Shown here: positions 19,418-27,137 of the stretch, in pieces
How the letters are laid out: the number at the start of each line of letters is the position of its first letter
How positions within the stretch are numbered: the first letter of the stretch is position 1
Assembly: GCA_002359495.1 (NCBI GenBank)
Contig: DENB01000084.1
Span: 1 to 31,006 of the forward strand
DNA from: Enterobacteriaceae bacterium UBA2655
GTDB taxonomy: Bacteria; Pseudomonadota; Gammaproteobacteria; Enterobacterales; Enterobacteriaceae
Direction of reading: 5' to 3'
Length of the DNA stretch: 31,006 nucleotides
The notes under the pieces: model-generated
Seen by the model: only the letters and a program-made list of their open reading frames with translations
Told to the model about the DNA's origin: nothing
Database searches by the model: none
Position numbers and translations under genes: made by a program

Positions 19418-20638
19418 ATGACGGGATTAGCCGGTAAAAAAATTGTTCTTGGCATCGGCGGCGGCATCGCCGCTTACAAAGCGCCTGAGCTGGTGCGCCG
19501 TCTGCGCGATCGCGGCGCGGACGTCAGAGTGGTGATGACCGAGTCCGCCAAAGCGTTTATTACGCCGCTGAGCCTGCAGGCGGTATCGGGCTATCCGGTT
19601 TACGACGATCTGCTCGACCCGGCCGCCGAAGCCGCTATGGGCCATATCGAACTGGCGAAATGGGCCGATCTGGTGATTCTGGCGCCGGCGACCGCCGACC
19701 TTATCGCGCGCGTCGCGGCCGGTATGGCAAACGATCTGGTGACCACCACCTGTCTCGCCACCGCCGCGCCCATCGCCGTCGCGCCAGCGATGAATCAACA
19801 GATGTATCGCGCCGCGATTACCCAAGAGAACCTCCAGCGCCTCGCCGCGCGCGGCGTCATGATCTGGGGCCCGGACAGCGGCAGCCAGGCCTGCGGCGAT
19901 GTTGGTCCCGGCCGCATGCTCGATCCGCTGGCGATTGTCGCCTATGCGGTGGAATGGGCGTCTCCCGTCAACGATCTGCAACATCTCAACATTATGATTA
20001 CCGCCGGTCCTACACGCGAAGCGCTTGATCCGGTTCGTTATATTACTAACCACAGCTCCGGTAAGATGGGGTTCGCCATCGCCGCCGCCGCGGCGAAACG
20101 CGGTGCGAATGTGACGTTAATCGCCGGGCCGGTAGCGTTGCCGACGCCGCCCTGGGTGAAGCGTATCGACGTCGCCACCGCGCTGGAGATGGAGCAGGCG
20201 GTAATGAATGAGATAATCAAACAACATATTTTCATTGCCAGCGCAGCCGTGGCAGACTATCGGGCGGCGGAAATCGCCGCAGAAAAAATCAAAAAACAGG
20301 GCGGCGTCGAAAGCGTTACCCTGCAGCTGGTGAAGAACCCTGACATTGTCGCAGGCGTTGGTGCATTGACTGAAGGTCGGCCATTCGTGGTTGGATTTGC
20401 CGCAGAAACCCGGAATGTGGAAGAATACGCCCGACAAAAAAGGGTGCGAAAAAATCTGGACCTTATTTGCGCCAACGACGTGTCGAAAACCGGACAGGGT
20501 TTTAATAGCGACACCAACGCTCTTCACCTTTTTTGGCAGGAAGGAGAGAAAATCTTACCGCTCGCCGATAAGAGCCTCCTTGGCCAACAATTATTAGACG
20601 AGATTGTCAGCCGTTATGATGAAAAAAATCGACGTTAA
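19418..20638 (+). CDS. coaBC: Bifunctional phosphopantothenoylcysteine decarboxylase / phosphopantothenate-cysteine ligase
   Basis: Flavoprotein (Dfp) performing two CoA-synthesis steps: ligation of cysteine to 4'-phosphopantothenate using CTP (CoaB, C-terminal half) and decarboxylation to 4'-phosphopantetheine (CoaC, N-terminal half). It has 406 residues. CoaC shows the active-site histidine H76 (MGHIEL), PAMN (123-126) and C159 (SGSQACGD); CoaB shows [25 protein letters not shown]. The start at 19418 has AGAGG upstream and matches the family N-terminus; the open frame extends far upstream only as a shadow of radC. It overlaps dut by 23 bp. Confidence 0.97.
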   Translation: MTGLAGKKIVLGIGGGIAAYKAPELVRRLRDRGADVRVVMTESAKAFITPLSLQAVSGYPVYDDLLDPAAEAAMGHIELAKWADLVILAPATADLIARVAAGMANDLVTTTCLATAAPIAVAPAMNQQMYRAAITQENLQRLAARGVMIWGPDSGSQACGDVGPGRMLDPLAIVAYAVEWASPVNDLQHLNIMITAGPTREALDPVRYITNHSSGKMGFAIAAAAAKRGANVTLIAGPVALPTPPWVKRIDVATALEMEQAVMNEIIKQHIFIASAAVADYRAAEIAAEKIKKQGGVESVTLQLVKNPDIVAGVGALTEGRPFVVGFAAETRNVEEYARQKRVRKNLDLICANDVSKTGQGFNSDTNALHLFWQEGEKILPLADKSLLGQQLLDEIVSRYDEKNRR

Positions 20639-21074
20639 GATTCTTGACGCGCGCGTCGGCAAGGAATTTCCGCTGCCGACTTACGCGACCTCGGGTTCTG
20701 CCGGGCTTGACCTGCGCGCCTGCCTGGACGAGGCGCTGGAACTGGCGCCGGGCGCAACGATTCTGGTGCCGACCGGCCTGGCGATCCACATTGCCGATCC
20801 CAGCCTGGCCGCGGTTATTCTGCCGCGCTCCGGCCTCGGTCATAAACACGGCGTCGTATTGGGTAATTTAGTGGGCCTGATCGACTCCGATTATCAGGGC
20901 CAGCTGATGGTTTCCGTCTGGAACCGCGGCCAGCAGACGTTTATCGTCCAGCCCGGCGAACGCCTCGCCCAGCTGGTTTTCGTGCCTGTGGTTCAGGCGG
21001 AATTCAATCTTGTAGAAGATTTTGACGCCAGCGTGCGCGGCGAAGGCGGCTTCGGCCATTCCGGTCGCCACTAA
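20616..21074 (+). CDS. dut: dUTP diphosphatase
   Basis: Hydrolyses dUTP to dUMP, keeping uracil out of DNA and feeding thymidylate synthesis. Homotrimeric enzyme of 152 residues with motif 1 SAGLDLRA, motif 2 PRSGLG, motif 3 [11 protein letters not shown], motif 4 GERLAQLVF and C-terminal motif 5 [10 protein letters not shown]. It starts at tandem ATGs (20616/20619) inside coaBC, so the two are coupled. Confidence 0.98.
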   Translation: MMKKIDVKILDARVGKEFPLPTYATSGSAGLDLRACLDEALELAPGATILVPTGLAIHIADPSLAAVILPRSGLGHKHGVVLGNLVGLIDSDYQGQLMVSVWNRGQQTFIVQPGERLAQLVFVPVVQAEFNLVEDFDASVRGEGGFGHSGRH

Positions 21075-21091
21075 ACGCACACTTATCCTTT

Positions 21092-21173
21092 ACGCATCTG
21101 TTGATATTCACTCTTTCTCTCCATGAGACGCTGTCTCATGGCAGATGCGTGGTATTGCCTGCTTTGGGTGAAT
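21092..21173 (+). promoter_or_regulatory. Nested inverted-repeat structure in the dut-slmA intergenic region
   Basis: ACGCATCTG (21092-21100) is complementary to CAGATGCGT (21142-21150). Inside it, CCATGAGAC (21121-21129) is complementary to GTCTCATGG (21133-21141), leaving a 20-nt bulge (21101-21120). ATTCAC in the bulge (21106-21111) is complementary to GTGAAT (21168-21173) downstream, a possible pseudoknot. No T-run follows, so it is not a simple terminator. It could be a leader RNA structure, or its palindromes could be DNA operators for the TetR-family SlmA itself. Confidence 0.55.
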
Positions 21174-21192
21174 TTCAGGGGTTTTTAAGGTC

Positions 21193-21789
21193 ATGGCAGA
21201 AAAAATAAGCACGAAACGGAATCGTCGCGAAGAAATTTTGCAGTCGCTCGCACAGATGCTGGAATCCAGCGACGGAAGCCAACGCATTACCACCGCGAAA
21301 CTGGCCGCCAACGTCGGCGTATCGGAAGCGGCGCTCTACCGCCACTTTCCCAGCAAAACGCGTATGTTCGACAGCCTGATTGAATTTATTGAAGACAGTC
21401 TGATTACCCGCATCAATCTAATCCTGAAAGATGAAAAAGAGACCATGACGCGTCTGCGTCTGATCGTTCAGCTGATTCTGGGATTTGGTGAGCGTAATCC
21501 GGGGCTGACGCGCATCCTGACCGGACACGCGCTGATGTTTGAACAGGACCGCCTGCAGAACCGCATTAACCAACTGTTTGAACGCATTGAAGCGCAGCTT
21601 CGCCAGGTGATGCGCGAACGTCGGATGCGGGAAGGCGAAGGCTTTCAGACCGACGAGAGCCTGCTGGCGAGCCAACTGCTGGCGTTTTGCGAAGGGCTGC
21701 TGTCGCGCTTTGTGCGCTCCGAATTTCGCTACAGCCCGACGGCGGATTTCGATATTCGCTGGCCGCTGCTGGCGGCGCAGCTGGTATAA
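21193..21789 (+). CDS. slmA: Nucleoid occlusion factor SlmA
   Basis: TetR-family DNA-binding protein, 198 residues, that binds chromosomal SlmA sites and blocks FtsZ ring assembly over the nucleoid. The N-terminal helix-turn-helix ([20 protein letters not shown]) is followed by an all-helical ligand/dimer domain that ends WPLLAAQLV. It lies 118 nt after dut, behind a strongly structured leader, and converges with pyrE. Confidence 0.97.
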   Translation: MAEKISTKRNRREEILQSLAQMLESSDGSQRITTAKLAANVGVSEAALYRHFPSKTRMFDSLIEFIEDSLITRINLILKDEKETMTRLRLIVQLILGFGERNPGLTRILTGHALMFEQDRLQNRINQLFERIEAQLRQVMRERRMREGEGFQTDESLLASQLLAFCEGLLSRFVRSEFRYSPTADFDIRWPLLAAQLV

Positions 21790-21812
21790 GCAGACGAGCC
21801 AGGCTCGCCTGC
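21790..21812. terminator. Hairpin between convergent slmA and pyrE
   Basis: GCAGACGAGC (21790-21799) and GCTCGCCTGC (21803-21812) form a 10-bp stem with one A-C mismatch and a 3-nt loop. It fills the 31-bp gap between the two stop codons. No clear T-run follows on either strand. Confidence 0.45.
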
Positions 21813-21820
21813 TGGCTCCG

Positions 21821-22462
21821 TTAAATACCGTACTCTTTCTGGTAGGCGCGCACCGACGCCAGGTGATCGGCCATCTCCGGCTTCTCTTCCAGATAAGCGA
21901 TCAGATCGGTCAACGTGATAATGGCGGTGACGTGGCAATGGTAGTCGCGCTCGACCTCTTGAATCGCCGAGATATCGCCGCGTCCGCGCTCCTGACGATC
22001 CAGCGAAATCAAAACGCCGGCCAGCGTCGCGCCGTTGGCGCTAATGATCTCCATCGATTCGCGAATTGCCGTGCCGGCCGTAATCACGTCGTCCACTAAC
22101 ATCACCTTGCCCTGCAGCGGGCTGCCTACCAGCGTGCCGCCTTCGCCGTGATCTTTGGCTTCTTTACGGTTAAAGCAGTAAGGCACGTCGCGATCGTGAT
22201 GGTCCGCCAGCGCGACCGCCGTAGTCGTGGCGATGGGAATGCCTTTATAGGCAGGCCCGAACAGCAGATCGAAATCGATGTCGGCATCAACCAACGCCTG
22301 CGCGTAGAAACGTCCCAGCAGCGCTAAATCGCGGCCGCTGTTGAACAGGCCCGCATTAAAGAAGTAGGGACTTTTGCGTCCGGATTTCAAAGTAAATTCA
22401 CCGAATTTCAGAACCTGCTTATTCAGGGCGAATTCAATAAACTGACGCTGCCAGGCTTTCAT
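21821..22462 (-). CDS. pyrE: Orotate phosphoribosyltransferase
   Basis: Fifth step of pyrimidine synthesis: orotate plus PRPP gives orotidine 5'-phosphate. It has 213 residues, the E. coli length. Motifs are the substrate loop [11 protein letters not shown], the flexible catalytic loop [12 protein letters not shown] and the PRPP-binding [13 protein letters not shown]. It is downstream of rph on the minus strand, with the UTP-sensing attenuator between them. Confidence 0.98.
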   Translation of the reverse strand: MKAWQRQFIEFALNKQVLKFGEFTLKSGRKSPYFFNAGLFNSGRDLALLGRFYAQALVDADIDFDLLFGPAYKGIPIATTTAVALADHHDRDVPYCFNRKEAKDHGEGGTLVGSPLQGKVMLVDDVITAGTAIRESMEIISANGATLAGVLISLDRQERGRGDISAIQEVERDYHCHVTAIITLTDLIAYLEEKPEMADHLASVRAYQKEYGI

Positions 22463-22476
22463 TTCTCACTCCTCAA

Positions 22477-22504
22477 ATAAAGAAAAGGCGACCCAGAGGT
22501 CGCC
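22477..22504 (-). terminator. pyrE attenuator
   Basis: On the minus strand a GC stem, GGCGACC (22498-22504) with GGTCGCC (22487-22493), a 4-nt loop and a U-rich tail (22477-22486). It lies directly after the rph stop codon. This matches the E. coli rph-pyrE attenuator, where translation to the end of rph, set by UTP-dependent RNA polymerase pausing, decides read-through into pyrE. Confidence 0.88.
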
Positions 22505-22511
22505 TGCTACA

Positions 22512-23228
22512 TCACGCTTTCAGCGCCGCTTTCTGCGCCTCAATCAAACTTTCAATGCCGCCGCGCGCCAGCGCCAGCAGCTCAAGCAGTTCCTCATGGC
22601 TGAACGGCTCGCCTTCGGCGGTGCCCTGCACCTCGATCATGCGGCCATCTTCCATCATCACCACGTTCATATCGGTTTCGGCGGCGGAGTCTTCCACATA
22701 CTCCAGATCGCAACGCGCTTCGCCTTCGACGATGCCGACGGAAATCGCCGCGACCATGCCTTTCATCGGGTTGGCTTTGAGCTTGCCGCCCGCCACCAGC
22801 GCGTTAAGCGCATCGGCCAGCGCGACGCAGGCACCGGTAATCGACGCGGTGCGGGTGCCGCCATCCGCCTGGATAACGTCGCAGTCGAGCGTAATGGTGT
22901 ATTCGCCCAGCGCCTTAAGATCCACCGCGGCGCGCAGCGAACGGGCGATAAGGCGTTGGATCTCCAGCGTGCGGCCGCCCTGCTTGCCGCGCGCCGCTTC
23001 TCGCGCCATGCGGCTGTGCGTCGAACGCGGCAGCATGCCGTATTCGGCGGTGACCCACCCCTGGCCCTGGCCTTTCAGAAAGCGCGGCACGCCCTCTTCG
23101 ACGGTGGCGGTACAAAGCACTTTGGTTTCGCCAAATTCAACCAGTACGGAACCCTCGGCATGTTTGGTGTAATGACGAGTCAGTGTGACGGGACGCACCT
23201 GCTGTGCGCTACGGCCTGCTGGACGCAT
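22512..23228 (-). CDS. rph: Ribonuclease PH
   Basis: Phosphate-dependent 3'-5' exoribonuclease that trims tRNA 3' ends. It has 238 residues with the RNase PH core signatures [30 protein letters not shown] and [17 protein letters not shown]. The frame is intact to its normal end; E. coli K-12 carries a frameshift (rph-1) here that lowers pyrE expression, which is not the case in this window. Its translation end sits at the pyrE attenuator, as the regulation requires. Confidence 0.98.
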   Translation of the reverse strand: MRPAGRSAQQVRPVTLTRHYTKHAEGSVLVEFGETKVLCTATVEEGVPRFLKGQGQGWVTAEYGMLPRSTHSRMAREAARGKQGGRTLEIQRLIARSLRAAVDLKALGEYTITLDCDVIQADGGTRTASITGACVALADALNALVAGGKLKANPMKGMVAAISVGIVEGEARCDLEYVEDSAAETDMNVVMMEDGRMIEVQGTAEGEPFSHEELLELLALARGGIESLIEAQKAALKA

Positions 23229-23243
23229 GGTTTTTCTCCGGCT

Positions 23244-23258
23244 TGCTAATGATTAGCA
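23244..23258. promoter_or_regulatory. 15-bp palindrome at the rph transcription start (candidate operator)
   Basis: TGCTAATGATTAGCA is a palindrome apart from its central base. It sits immediately downstream of the predicted rph -10 box, over the expected start point. A repressor-binding site is possible; I do not match it to a known regulator. Confidence 0.35.
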
Positions 23259-23262
23259 GCGC

Positions 23263-23291
23263 ATTATACGGACTTCCGCCGACGCTGTCTT
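23263..23291 (-). promoter_or_regulatory. sigma-70 promoter of rph-pyrE
   Basis: On the minus strand AAGACA (23286-23291), a 17-nt spacer and a perfect TATAAT (23263-23268), 35 nt upstream of the rph start codon. Confidence 0.7.
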
Positions 23292-23304
23292 GCAGCGCCC
23301 GCCG

Positions 23305-23736
23305 CTAAAAACCCACGCACGCAGGCGTATCGACGCGCATCACTGATTCCTGCGCGAAGCGTTCTTTATAGAGGCTGCGCAGCGCTTCAATATGGTTATT
23401 GCTGTCATCCTCGATGCCGTGAATCACTACCAGCGCCTTGCTGTTTTCTTTCGTCAGCCTGCCTTCGCGCCCCATCCACTGTCCCTGCGCCTCATAAACC
23501 GAGAAGCCCGCATTGAAGCGCGGCGTGACCTCTTTATCAACGAAGTTTTGCCAGTCGACGGCGCTGACAGCCGCGCCCTGCGAACGACTGATGCCGAACC
23601 AAAGCGTGGTTTGCATCATCATTTCCCCGCCGGCGCAGACCGGCTGCACCCGAGTAGTCGGCGGCGGCGAAGACGGCGTCTTGCAGCCCGAAAGCAGTAA
23701 AGCCAGCATCAGAGGAACACACGTTAAGTTTTTCAT
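23305..23736 (-). CDS. DUF3574-type lipoprotein of unknown function
   Basis: A 143-residue secreted lipoprotein. The N-terminus (MKNLTCVPLMLALLLSGC) is a signal peptide with an LSGC lipobox, lipidated at C18; K19 at +2 predicts outer-membrane sorting. The mature part shows TTLWFGISRSQG, TPRFNAGFSVYEAQGQW and KALVVIHG, features I associate with DUF3574, a small family without known function. A GGGGG stretch precedes the ATG. It lies upstream of rph on the same strand and divergent from yicC; E. coli has no gene here. The function cannot be inferred. Confidence 0.8.
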   Translation of the reverse strand: MKNLTCVPLMLALLLSGCKTPSSPPPTTRVQPVCAGGEMMMQTTLWFGISRSQGAAVSAVDWQNFVDKEVTPRFNAGFSVYEAQGQWMGREGRLTKENSKALVVIHGIEDDSNNHIEALRSLYKERFAQESVMRVDTPACVGF

Positions 23737-23787
23737 TAACCCCCGCTATCCTAAAAAAACGCGCCATTACAATGATAAGTGCCTGTC

Positions 23788-23818
23788 GCGAAAAGGCGAA
23801 AATTTTCGCCCTTCTCGC
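23788..23818. repeat. Long inverted repeat in the divergent DUF3574-yicC region
   Basis: GGCGAAAATTTTCGCC (23795-23810) is a perfect 16-bp palindrome, extended by GCGAAAA (23788-23794) against CTTCTCGC (23811-23818) with one mismatch and one bulge. It lies between divergent genes, where a terminator is not expected, so an operator or cruciform is as likely. Confidence 0.5.
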
Positions 23819-23834
23819 TAAAACGCGCTTACTT

Positions 23835-23864
23835 CTGTTATGGCGAAGCCTGCCTCGCTATAAT
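23835..23864 (+). promoter_or_regulatory. Putative yicC promoter
   Basis: A perfect TATAAT (23859-23864) lies 18 nt after a weak -35, CTGTTA (23835-23840). It is 32 nt before the yicC start codon. Confidence 0.5.
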
Positions 23865-23896
23865 TCAGACAAACTTTCTGAAAATGAGTACCGCTT

Positions 23897-24760
23897 ATGA
23901 TTCGCAGCATGACCGCTTACGCCCGTCGCGAAGCTAAAGGTGACTGGGGCAGCGCCGCCTGGGAACTGCGCTCCGTCAACCAACGCTATCTGGAAACCTA
24001 CATTCGCCTGCCGGAGCAGTTCCGCAGCCTGGAACCGGTGATCCGCGAGCGTATCCGCAATCGCCTGACGCGCGGCAAGGTTGAATGCAACCTGCGCTTC
24101 GACGCCGATCCGGGCGCGCAGGGCGAACTGATGCTGAATGAACCGCTGGCGAAGCAGCTGGTTCAGGCGGCGAACTGGGTAAAAATGCAGAGCGACGAAG
24201 GCGCGATCAATCCACTGGATATTTTGCGCTGGCCCGGCGTGATGTCCGCGCAGGAACAAGATCTGGACGCCATCAATGCTGAACTGCTGGCGGCGCTGGA
24301 TCGCGCGCTGGACGATTTTATCGCGGCGCGCGAAAGTGAAGGCGCGGCGCTGAAAACTCTGATCGAACAGCGTCTGGAAGGCGTCAGCGCGGAAGTCGGC
24401 AAAGTGCGCGCTCAGATGCCGGAAGTAATGAAGTGGCAGCGCGAACGGCTGGTGGCGCGGCTGGAAGAGGCGGAAGTGCAGCTGGAAAACAACCGTCTGG
24501 AGCAGGAGCTGGTGATGATGGCGCAGCGCACCGATGTGGCCGAAGAGCTGGATCGTCTCGATGCCCACGTAAAAGAGACCTACAACATCCTGAAGAAAAA
24601 GGAAGCCGTAGGACGCCGCCTCGATTTTATGATGCAGGAATTCAACCGGGAGTCGAATACCCTGGCGTCGAAATCTATCAATGCTGATGTCACTGCTTCA
24701 GCGATCGAGCTGAAAGTGTTGATCGAACAGATGCGCGAGCAGATTCAAAATATCGAATAA
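23897..24760 (+). CDS. yicC: YicC family endoribonuclease
   Basis: A 287-residue protein, the E. coli length, from MIRSMTAYARREAKGDWGS to the end MREQIQNIE. It has the N-terminal YicC-like domain, a glutamate/arginine-rich helical middle and the C-terminal DUF1732 domain (GRRLDFMMQEFNRESNTLASKS). Members have been reported as endoribonucleases acting on small RNAs. The 3' end is complete, yet a phage-like integrase follows 233 bp later in foreign, AT-rich DNA. That is the arrangement expected when an element integrates at the end of a gene and restores it. Confidence 0.96.
   Translation: MIRSMTAYARREAKGDWGSAAWELRSVNQRYLETYIRLPEQFRSLEPVIRERIRNRLTRGKVECNLRFDADPGAQGELMLNEPLAKQLVQAANWVKMQSDEGAINPLDILRWPGVMSAQEQDLDAINAELLAALDRALDDFIAARESEGAALKTLIEQRLEGVSAEVGKVRAQMPEVMKWQRERLVARLEEAEVQLENNRLEQELVMMAQRTDVAEELDRLDAHVKETYNILKKKEAVGRRLDFMMQEFNRESNTLASKSINADVTASAIELKVLIEQMREQIQNIE
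24743..24758. other. Candidate attachment-site core at the yicC 3' end
   Basis: ATTCAAA (24743-24749) and ATCGAAT (24752-24758) form an imperfect 7-2-7 dyad over the last codons of yicC, the kind of paired core a tyrosine recombinase uses. Composition changes from GC-rich to AT-rich right after it. The matching right-hand copy is not in the window, so the exact core is unproven. Confidence 0.4.
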
Positions 24761-24787
24761 TTTCCACCTCCATCCATGAATATCCAT

Positions 24788-24812
24788 AAGCCCATGTTAA
24801 ATTGGCTTTTTT
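24788..24812 (+). terminator. Weak candidate terminator after yicC
   Basis: AAGCC (24788-24792) pairs with GGCTT (24804-24808), running into six T (24807-24812). The stem is only 5 bp with a long loop. It could end yicC transcription at the island border. Confidence 0.35.
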
Positions 24813-24844
24813 ATTGAAGTCACTTTCCAGCAATGAACATAATT

Positions 24845-24886
24845 CTCCACCAAAATCCACAATTTTATGGAGAGTGGATTGGTGAG
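24845..24886. repeat. Imperfect inverted repeat upstream of the integrase gene
   Basis: The left arm at 24845-24860 and GTGGATTGGTGAG at 24874-24886 are complementary over 13 positions with three bulged bases, around a 13-nt loop. Further on, AGTAAC occurs at 24923-24928 and 24946-24951. These may be integrase arm sites or an operator controlling int. No other gene is apparent in 24761-24993. Confidence 0.35.
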
Positions 24887-24993
24887 TAATTTCCATTTAC
24901 TAGCCAAAATGCATGAGTTATAAGTAACCACTCCCCACCGCAAATAGTAACTCTTTTTACACTAAGGGTTATCTCAATTCGAAGGATTCATTT

Positions 24994-26211
24994 ATGGGTT
25001 CGCTAACCGTAAAAACTGTTCAGGCTCTTGTTAAAACCAGACAGCCCGGCAGATACAGTGACGGCGAAGGTTTGTATTTGAGGATTCCCAAAGAGGGTGA
25101 ATCCTACTGGATGCTAAGATACACAATCAGCTCTAAGAGACGAGAAATCACCTTAGGAAAGGTTTCTTTAGTGTCACTCGCAGAAGCTCGTGACCTTGCG
25201 GGAGATGCTCGACGGAAGGTTGTGGCAGGAGATGATCCTATTGCAGAGAGGAAACTAAATCGCCCAAAGTTACTGACTACAGTGAATGAACTGTTTGAAG
25301 ATTGGCATAAGGATCTCGTTAAAAGATTAAAATATCCGGGCATACCAGAAAGAGTTTATAGAAAAGATATTGCACCAGCGATTGGTGAAGTCTCCTTGAT
25401 GAAAGTCACTCCCATAGATGTTCGTTCTATCATCCAGAAAATCACTGCGAGTGACAGACCAACTACCGCAAATGATGCCCTTCTCTACATGAAACAGCTC
25501 TTCAATCATGCTATCAAACTCGGTCTTGTTCAGAACAATCCCGCGACAGCATTCCGAGTAAACGATGCTGGAGGAATTGAAAAGAGCAGAGAAAGAGCAC
25601 TGAGCCTGGATGAGATTGCTCATGTTTTTAAAGTGTTCAGAGAACACTCTGACAGCTTCCCTCGTGATAATTATCTGGCATGTGCCCTACTACTACTTCT
25701 CGCTGTTCGCAAAAGTGAGCTGACAGAAGCTCCGTGGTCGGAATTCAATTTAGAAGATAAAAAATGGTCCTTACCAAAAGAAAGAAGCAAGTCTGGTGTA
25801 GGAATCGTCATCCCACTTCCTCCTCTTGCTATTGAGATTTTAGAAGAGTTAAAGGTAAGAGCATGGGATTCGCCTTATGTCTTCCCTAATCGCCGGACAA
25901 GTAAAAATCAGCACATGGGAAAAGACACTCTCAACAGAGCCATAGCGAAGCTTTTCGGGGTTGAACCTGGCAAGAAGAAGAAACCAAAAAACGTTATGGG
26001 CGATATTGAATATTTCACTGTCCATGACCTGAGAAGAACAAGCCGGAGCCTGCTTGCTTCACTGTCCATTCCCCCACATGTTGCTGAGAGATGCCTAAAC
26101 CACAAGTTGAAAGGTGTTGAGGGAATTTATGACAGGTACGACTACTTTGATGAGCGAAAAAATGCAATTGAGAACTTAGGAGAAAAATTAGAAAAAAAAT
26201 TGACAATTTAA
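24994..26211 (+). CDS. P4-type tyrosine integrase
   Basis: Site-specific tyrosine recombinase of 405 residues expected to integrate and excise the element at yicC. Order: an N-terminal DUF4102 arm-binding domain (YSDGEGLYLRI from residue 21), a SAM-like core-binding domain (about 95-190), and the catalytic domain with R239 (LAVRKSEL), H344-x-x-R347 (HDLRRT), H370 (LNHK) and nucleophile Y379 (GIYDRYDY). All catalytic residues are present. GAAGGA lies 8 nt ahead of the ATG. The AT-rich sequence contrasts with yicC. Its 3' end carries a possible promoter for the next gene. Confidence 0.95.
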   Translation: MGSLTVKTVQALVKTRQPGRYSDGEGLYLRIPKEGESYWMLRYTISSKRREITLGKVSLVSLAEARDLAGDARRKVVAGDDPIAERKLNRPKLLTTVNELFEDWHKDLVKRLKYPGIPERVYRKDIAPAIGEVSLMKVTPIDVRSIIQKITASDRPTTANDALLYMKQLFNHAIKLGLVQNNPATAFRVNDAGGIEKSRERALSLDEIAHVFKVFREHSDSFPRDNYLACALLLLLAVRKSELTEAPWSEFNLEDKKWSLPKERSKSGVGIVIPLPPLAIEILEELKVRAWDSPYVFPNRRTSKNQHMGKDTLNRAIAKLFGVEPGKKKKPKNVMGDIEYFTVHDLRRTSRSLLASLSIPPHVAERCLNHKLKGVEGIYDRYDYFDERKNAIENLGEKLEKKLTI

Positions 26212-26226
26212 TTTCGCACATATAGC
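26200..26226 (+). promoter_or_regulatory. Possible promoter at the end of the integrase gene
   Basis: A perfect TTGACA (26200-26205) lies 15 nt before TATAGC (26221-26226). The spacing is short, so strength is doubtful. It would serve the small gene at 26278. Confidence 0.3.
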
Positions 26227-26277
26227 TTCATTAGTTGTCAATAAAAATTAGCAACAATGAAAAAAATAGGAGGAATA

Positions 26278-26496
26278 ATGAGTAATTTTAGAGGAGGCTT
26301 CCCTCCCCCAAATGGTTCCGAGGACAGATTTGATTCTAAACCTGAGTATGAAGTAGTGGCTTTTAAGGAAAAAGGAATTTATGTTTATTACATTTGCTTG
26401 AAAAACACTACAACAAAGATAAAACCCGAAATTGCATATGACACAAAAGAAGCAGCAGAAGTTGCTTGTGCTGCATTAAATCCTAGTGGGCCATAA
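26278..26496 (+). CDS. Small hypothetical protein (72 aa)
   Basis: The start is set at 26278 (MSNFRGGFPPPNGSEDRF) because a near-perfect AGGAGGA lies 5 nt upstream; an in-frame ATG at 26257 has no such signal. The N-terminal ~20 residues are Gly/Pro-rich and probably flexible. The remainder (YEVVAFKEKGIYVYYICLKN, then DTKEAAEVACAALN) looks like a small beta-alpha fold. I see no helix-turn-helix, so it is not an obvious excisionase. It converges with the next gene, overlapping it by 14 bp at the 3' ends. I do not recognise it. Confidence 0.6.
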   Translation: MSNFRGGFPPPNGSEDRFDSKPEYEVVAFKEKGIYVYYICLKNTTTKIKPEIAYDTKEAAEVACAALNPSGP

Positions 26497-26929
26497 AAAT
26501 CCTAACTAAGGGCCATGAATTATTCTTTTCTAAATGGCTCTTATAGTAAGGAATTAGAGCTTTGAATTCTATGTGTGATGGTAATACATCGTTACCATCT
26601 AACATAGTTAAATATCCAAACTCTAATTTATTAAACCTTTCTCTCGTAATGAAATCTTTTGCCAAATCGATATGTTCTGGCCAACTATCTAAAACCTCAA
26701 CTATAAAACTATTCTCATCCTTCACTTTTACTTCAACTAATGAATTATCAGGAATATCAGAAAGAACTGGTGCCAATATTGTATGTTCATAAATAACTTC
26801 ATTCTCAATGACGAATAACTTTTTTTCAGATGGAGTAAGAGAACTGTCATGATAGTTTACATGATTAAATCCACCCTTCTCAATTGCTTCTACTGGCCAT
26901 GCATCTATTATTTCAATTTTAATTTTCAT
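26483..26929 (-). CDS. Hypothetical protein (148 aa)
   Basis: Start at 26929 (MKIKIEIIDAWPVEAIEKGG) with GGAGG close upstream; the ATG at 26941 overlaps that Shine-Dalgarno and is unlikely. The protein is acidic, mixed beta-rich, with an internal echo: IEIIDAWPVEAIEKG near the N-terminus and VEVLDSWPEHIDLAK in the middle, perhaps a duplicated unit. No signal peptide, membrane segment or catalytic motif is seen. It is divergent from the restriction-modification genes. Unrecognised; a cargo or accessory gene of the element. Confidence 0.65.
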   Translation of the reverse strand: MKIKIEIIDAWPVEAIEKGGFNHVNYHDSSLTPSEKKLFVIENEVIYEHTILAPVLSDIPDNSLVEVKVKDENSFIVEVLDSWPEHIDLAKDFITRERFNKLEFGYLTMLDGNDVLPSHIEFKALIPYYKSHLEKNNSWPLVRIFMAH

Positions 26930-26954
26930 TTTAACCTCCAATTTATTTACATTT

Positions 26955-26985
26955 AATATATGTTAGAAAAAACCCAACTTGTCAA
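26955..26985 (-). promoter_or_regulatory. Putative promoter of the 148-aa gene
   Basis: On the minus strand a perfect TTGACA (26980-26985) and TATATT (26955-26960) with 19-nt spacing. It lies 26 nt upstream of the start codon. Confidence 0.4.
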
Positions 26986-27072
26986 TCACAACATCGGACT
27001 TAATTTAAAATTTAAATATTTAATTTATAGATGTGTGAACAAATATAATAAATCTCGATATTTTATATTCCG

Positions 27073-27101
27073 TTGCAGAAAAATATCACAAATGTTAAAA
27101 T
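27073..27101 (+). promoter_or_regulatory. Putative promoter of the restriction-modification genes
   Basis: TTGCAG (27073-27078), a 17-nt spacer and TAAAAT (27096-27101), with the start expected near 27108. An alternative TATAAT lies at 27044-27049 with a poor -35. The rest of 26942-27137 is very AT-rich. Confidence 0.4.
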
Positions 27102-27137
27102 AGCAGTAATTTCCAACAACGTATTAGTATAAAAAAG

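Noticed and set aside
22555..23249. Two overlapping plus-strand open frames opposite rph
   Set aside because: Shadow frames of a highly conserved gene; composition is typical of antisense GC-rich reading.
23858..24568. Minus-strand open frame of 236 codons opposite yicC
   Set aside because: Gln/His/Arg-rich shadow of yicC with no start signal.
24690..24896. Minus-strand 68-codon frame across the yicC end and island border
   Set aside because: It overlaps the yicC C-terminus antisense and has no ribosome site; probably chance.
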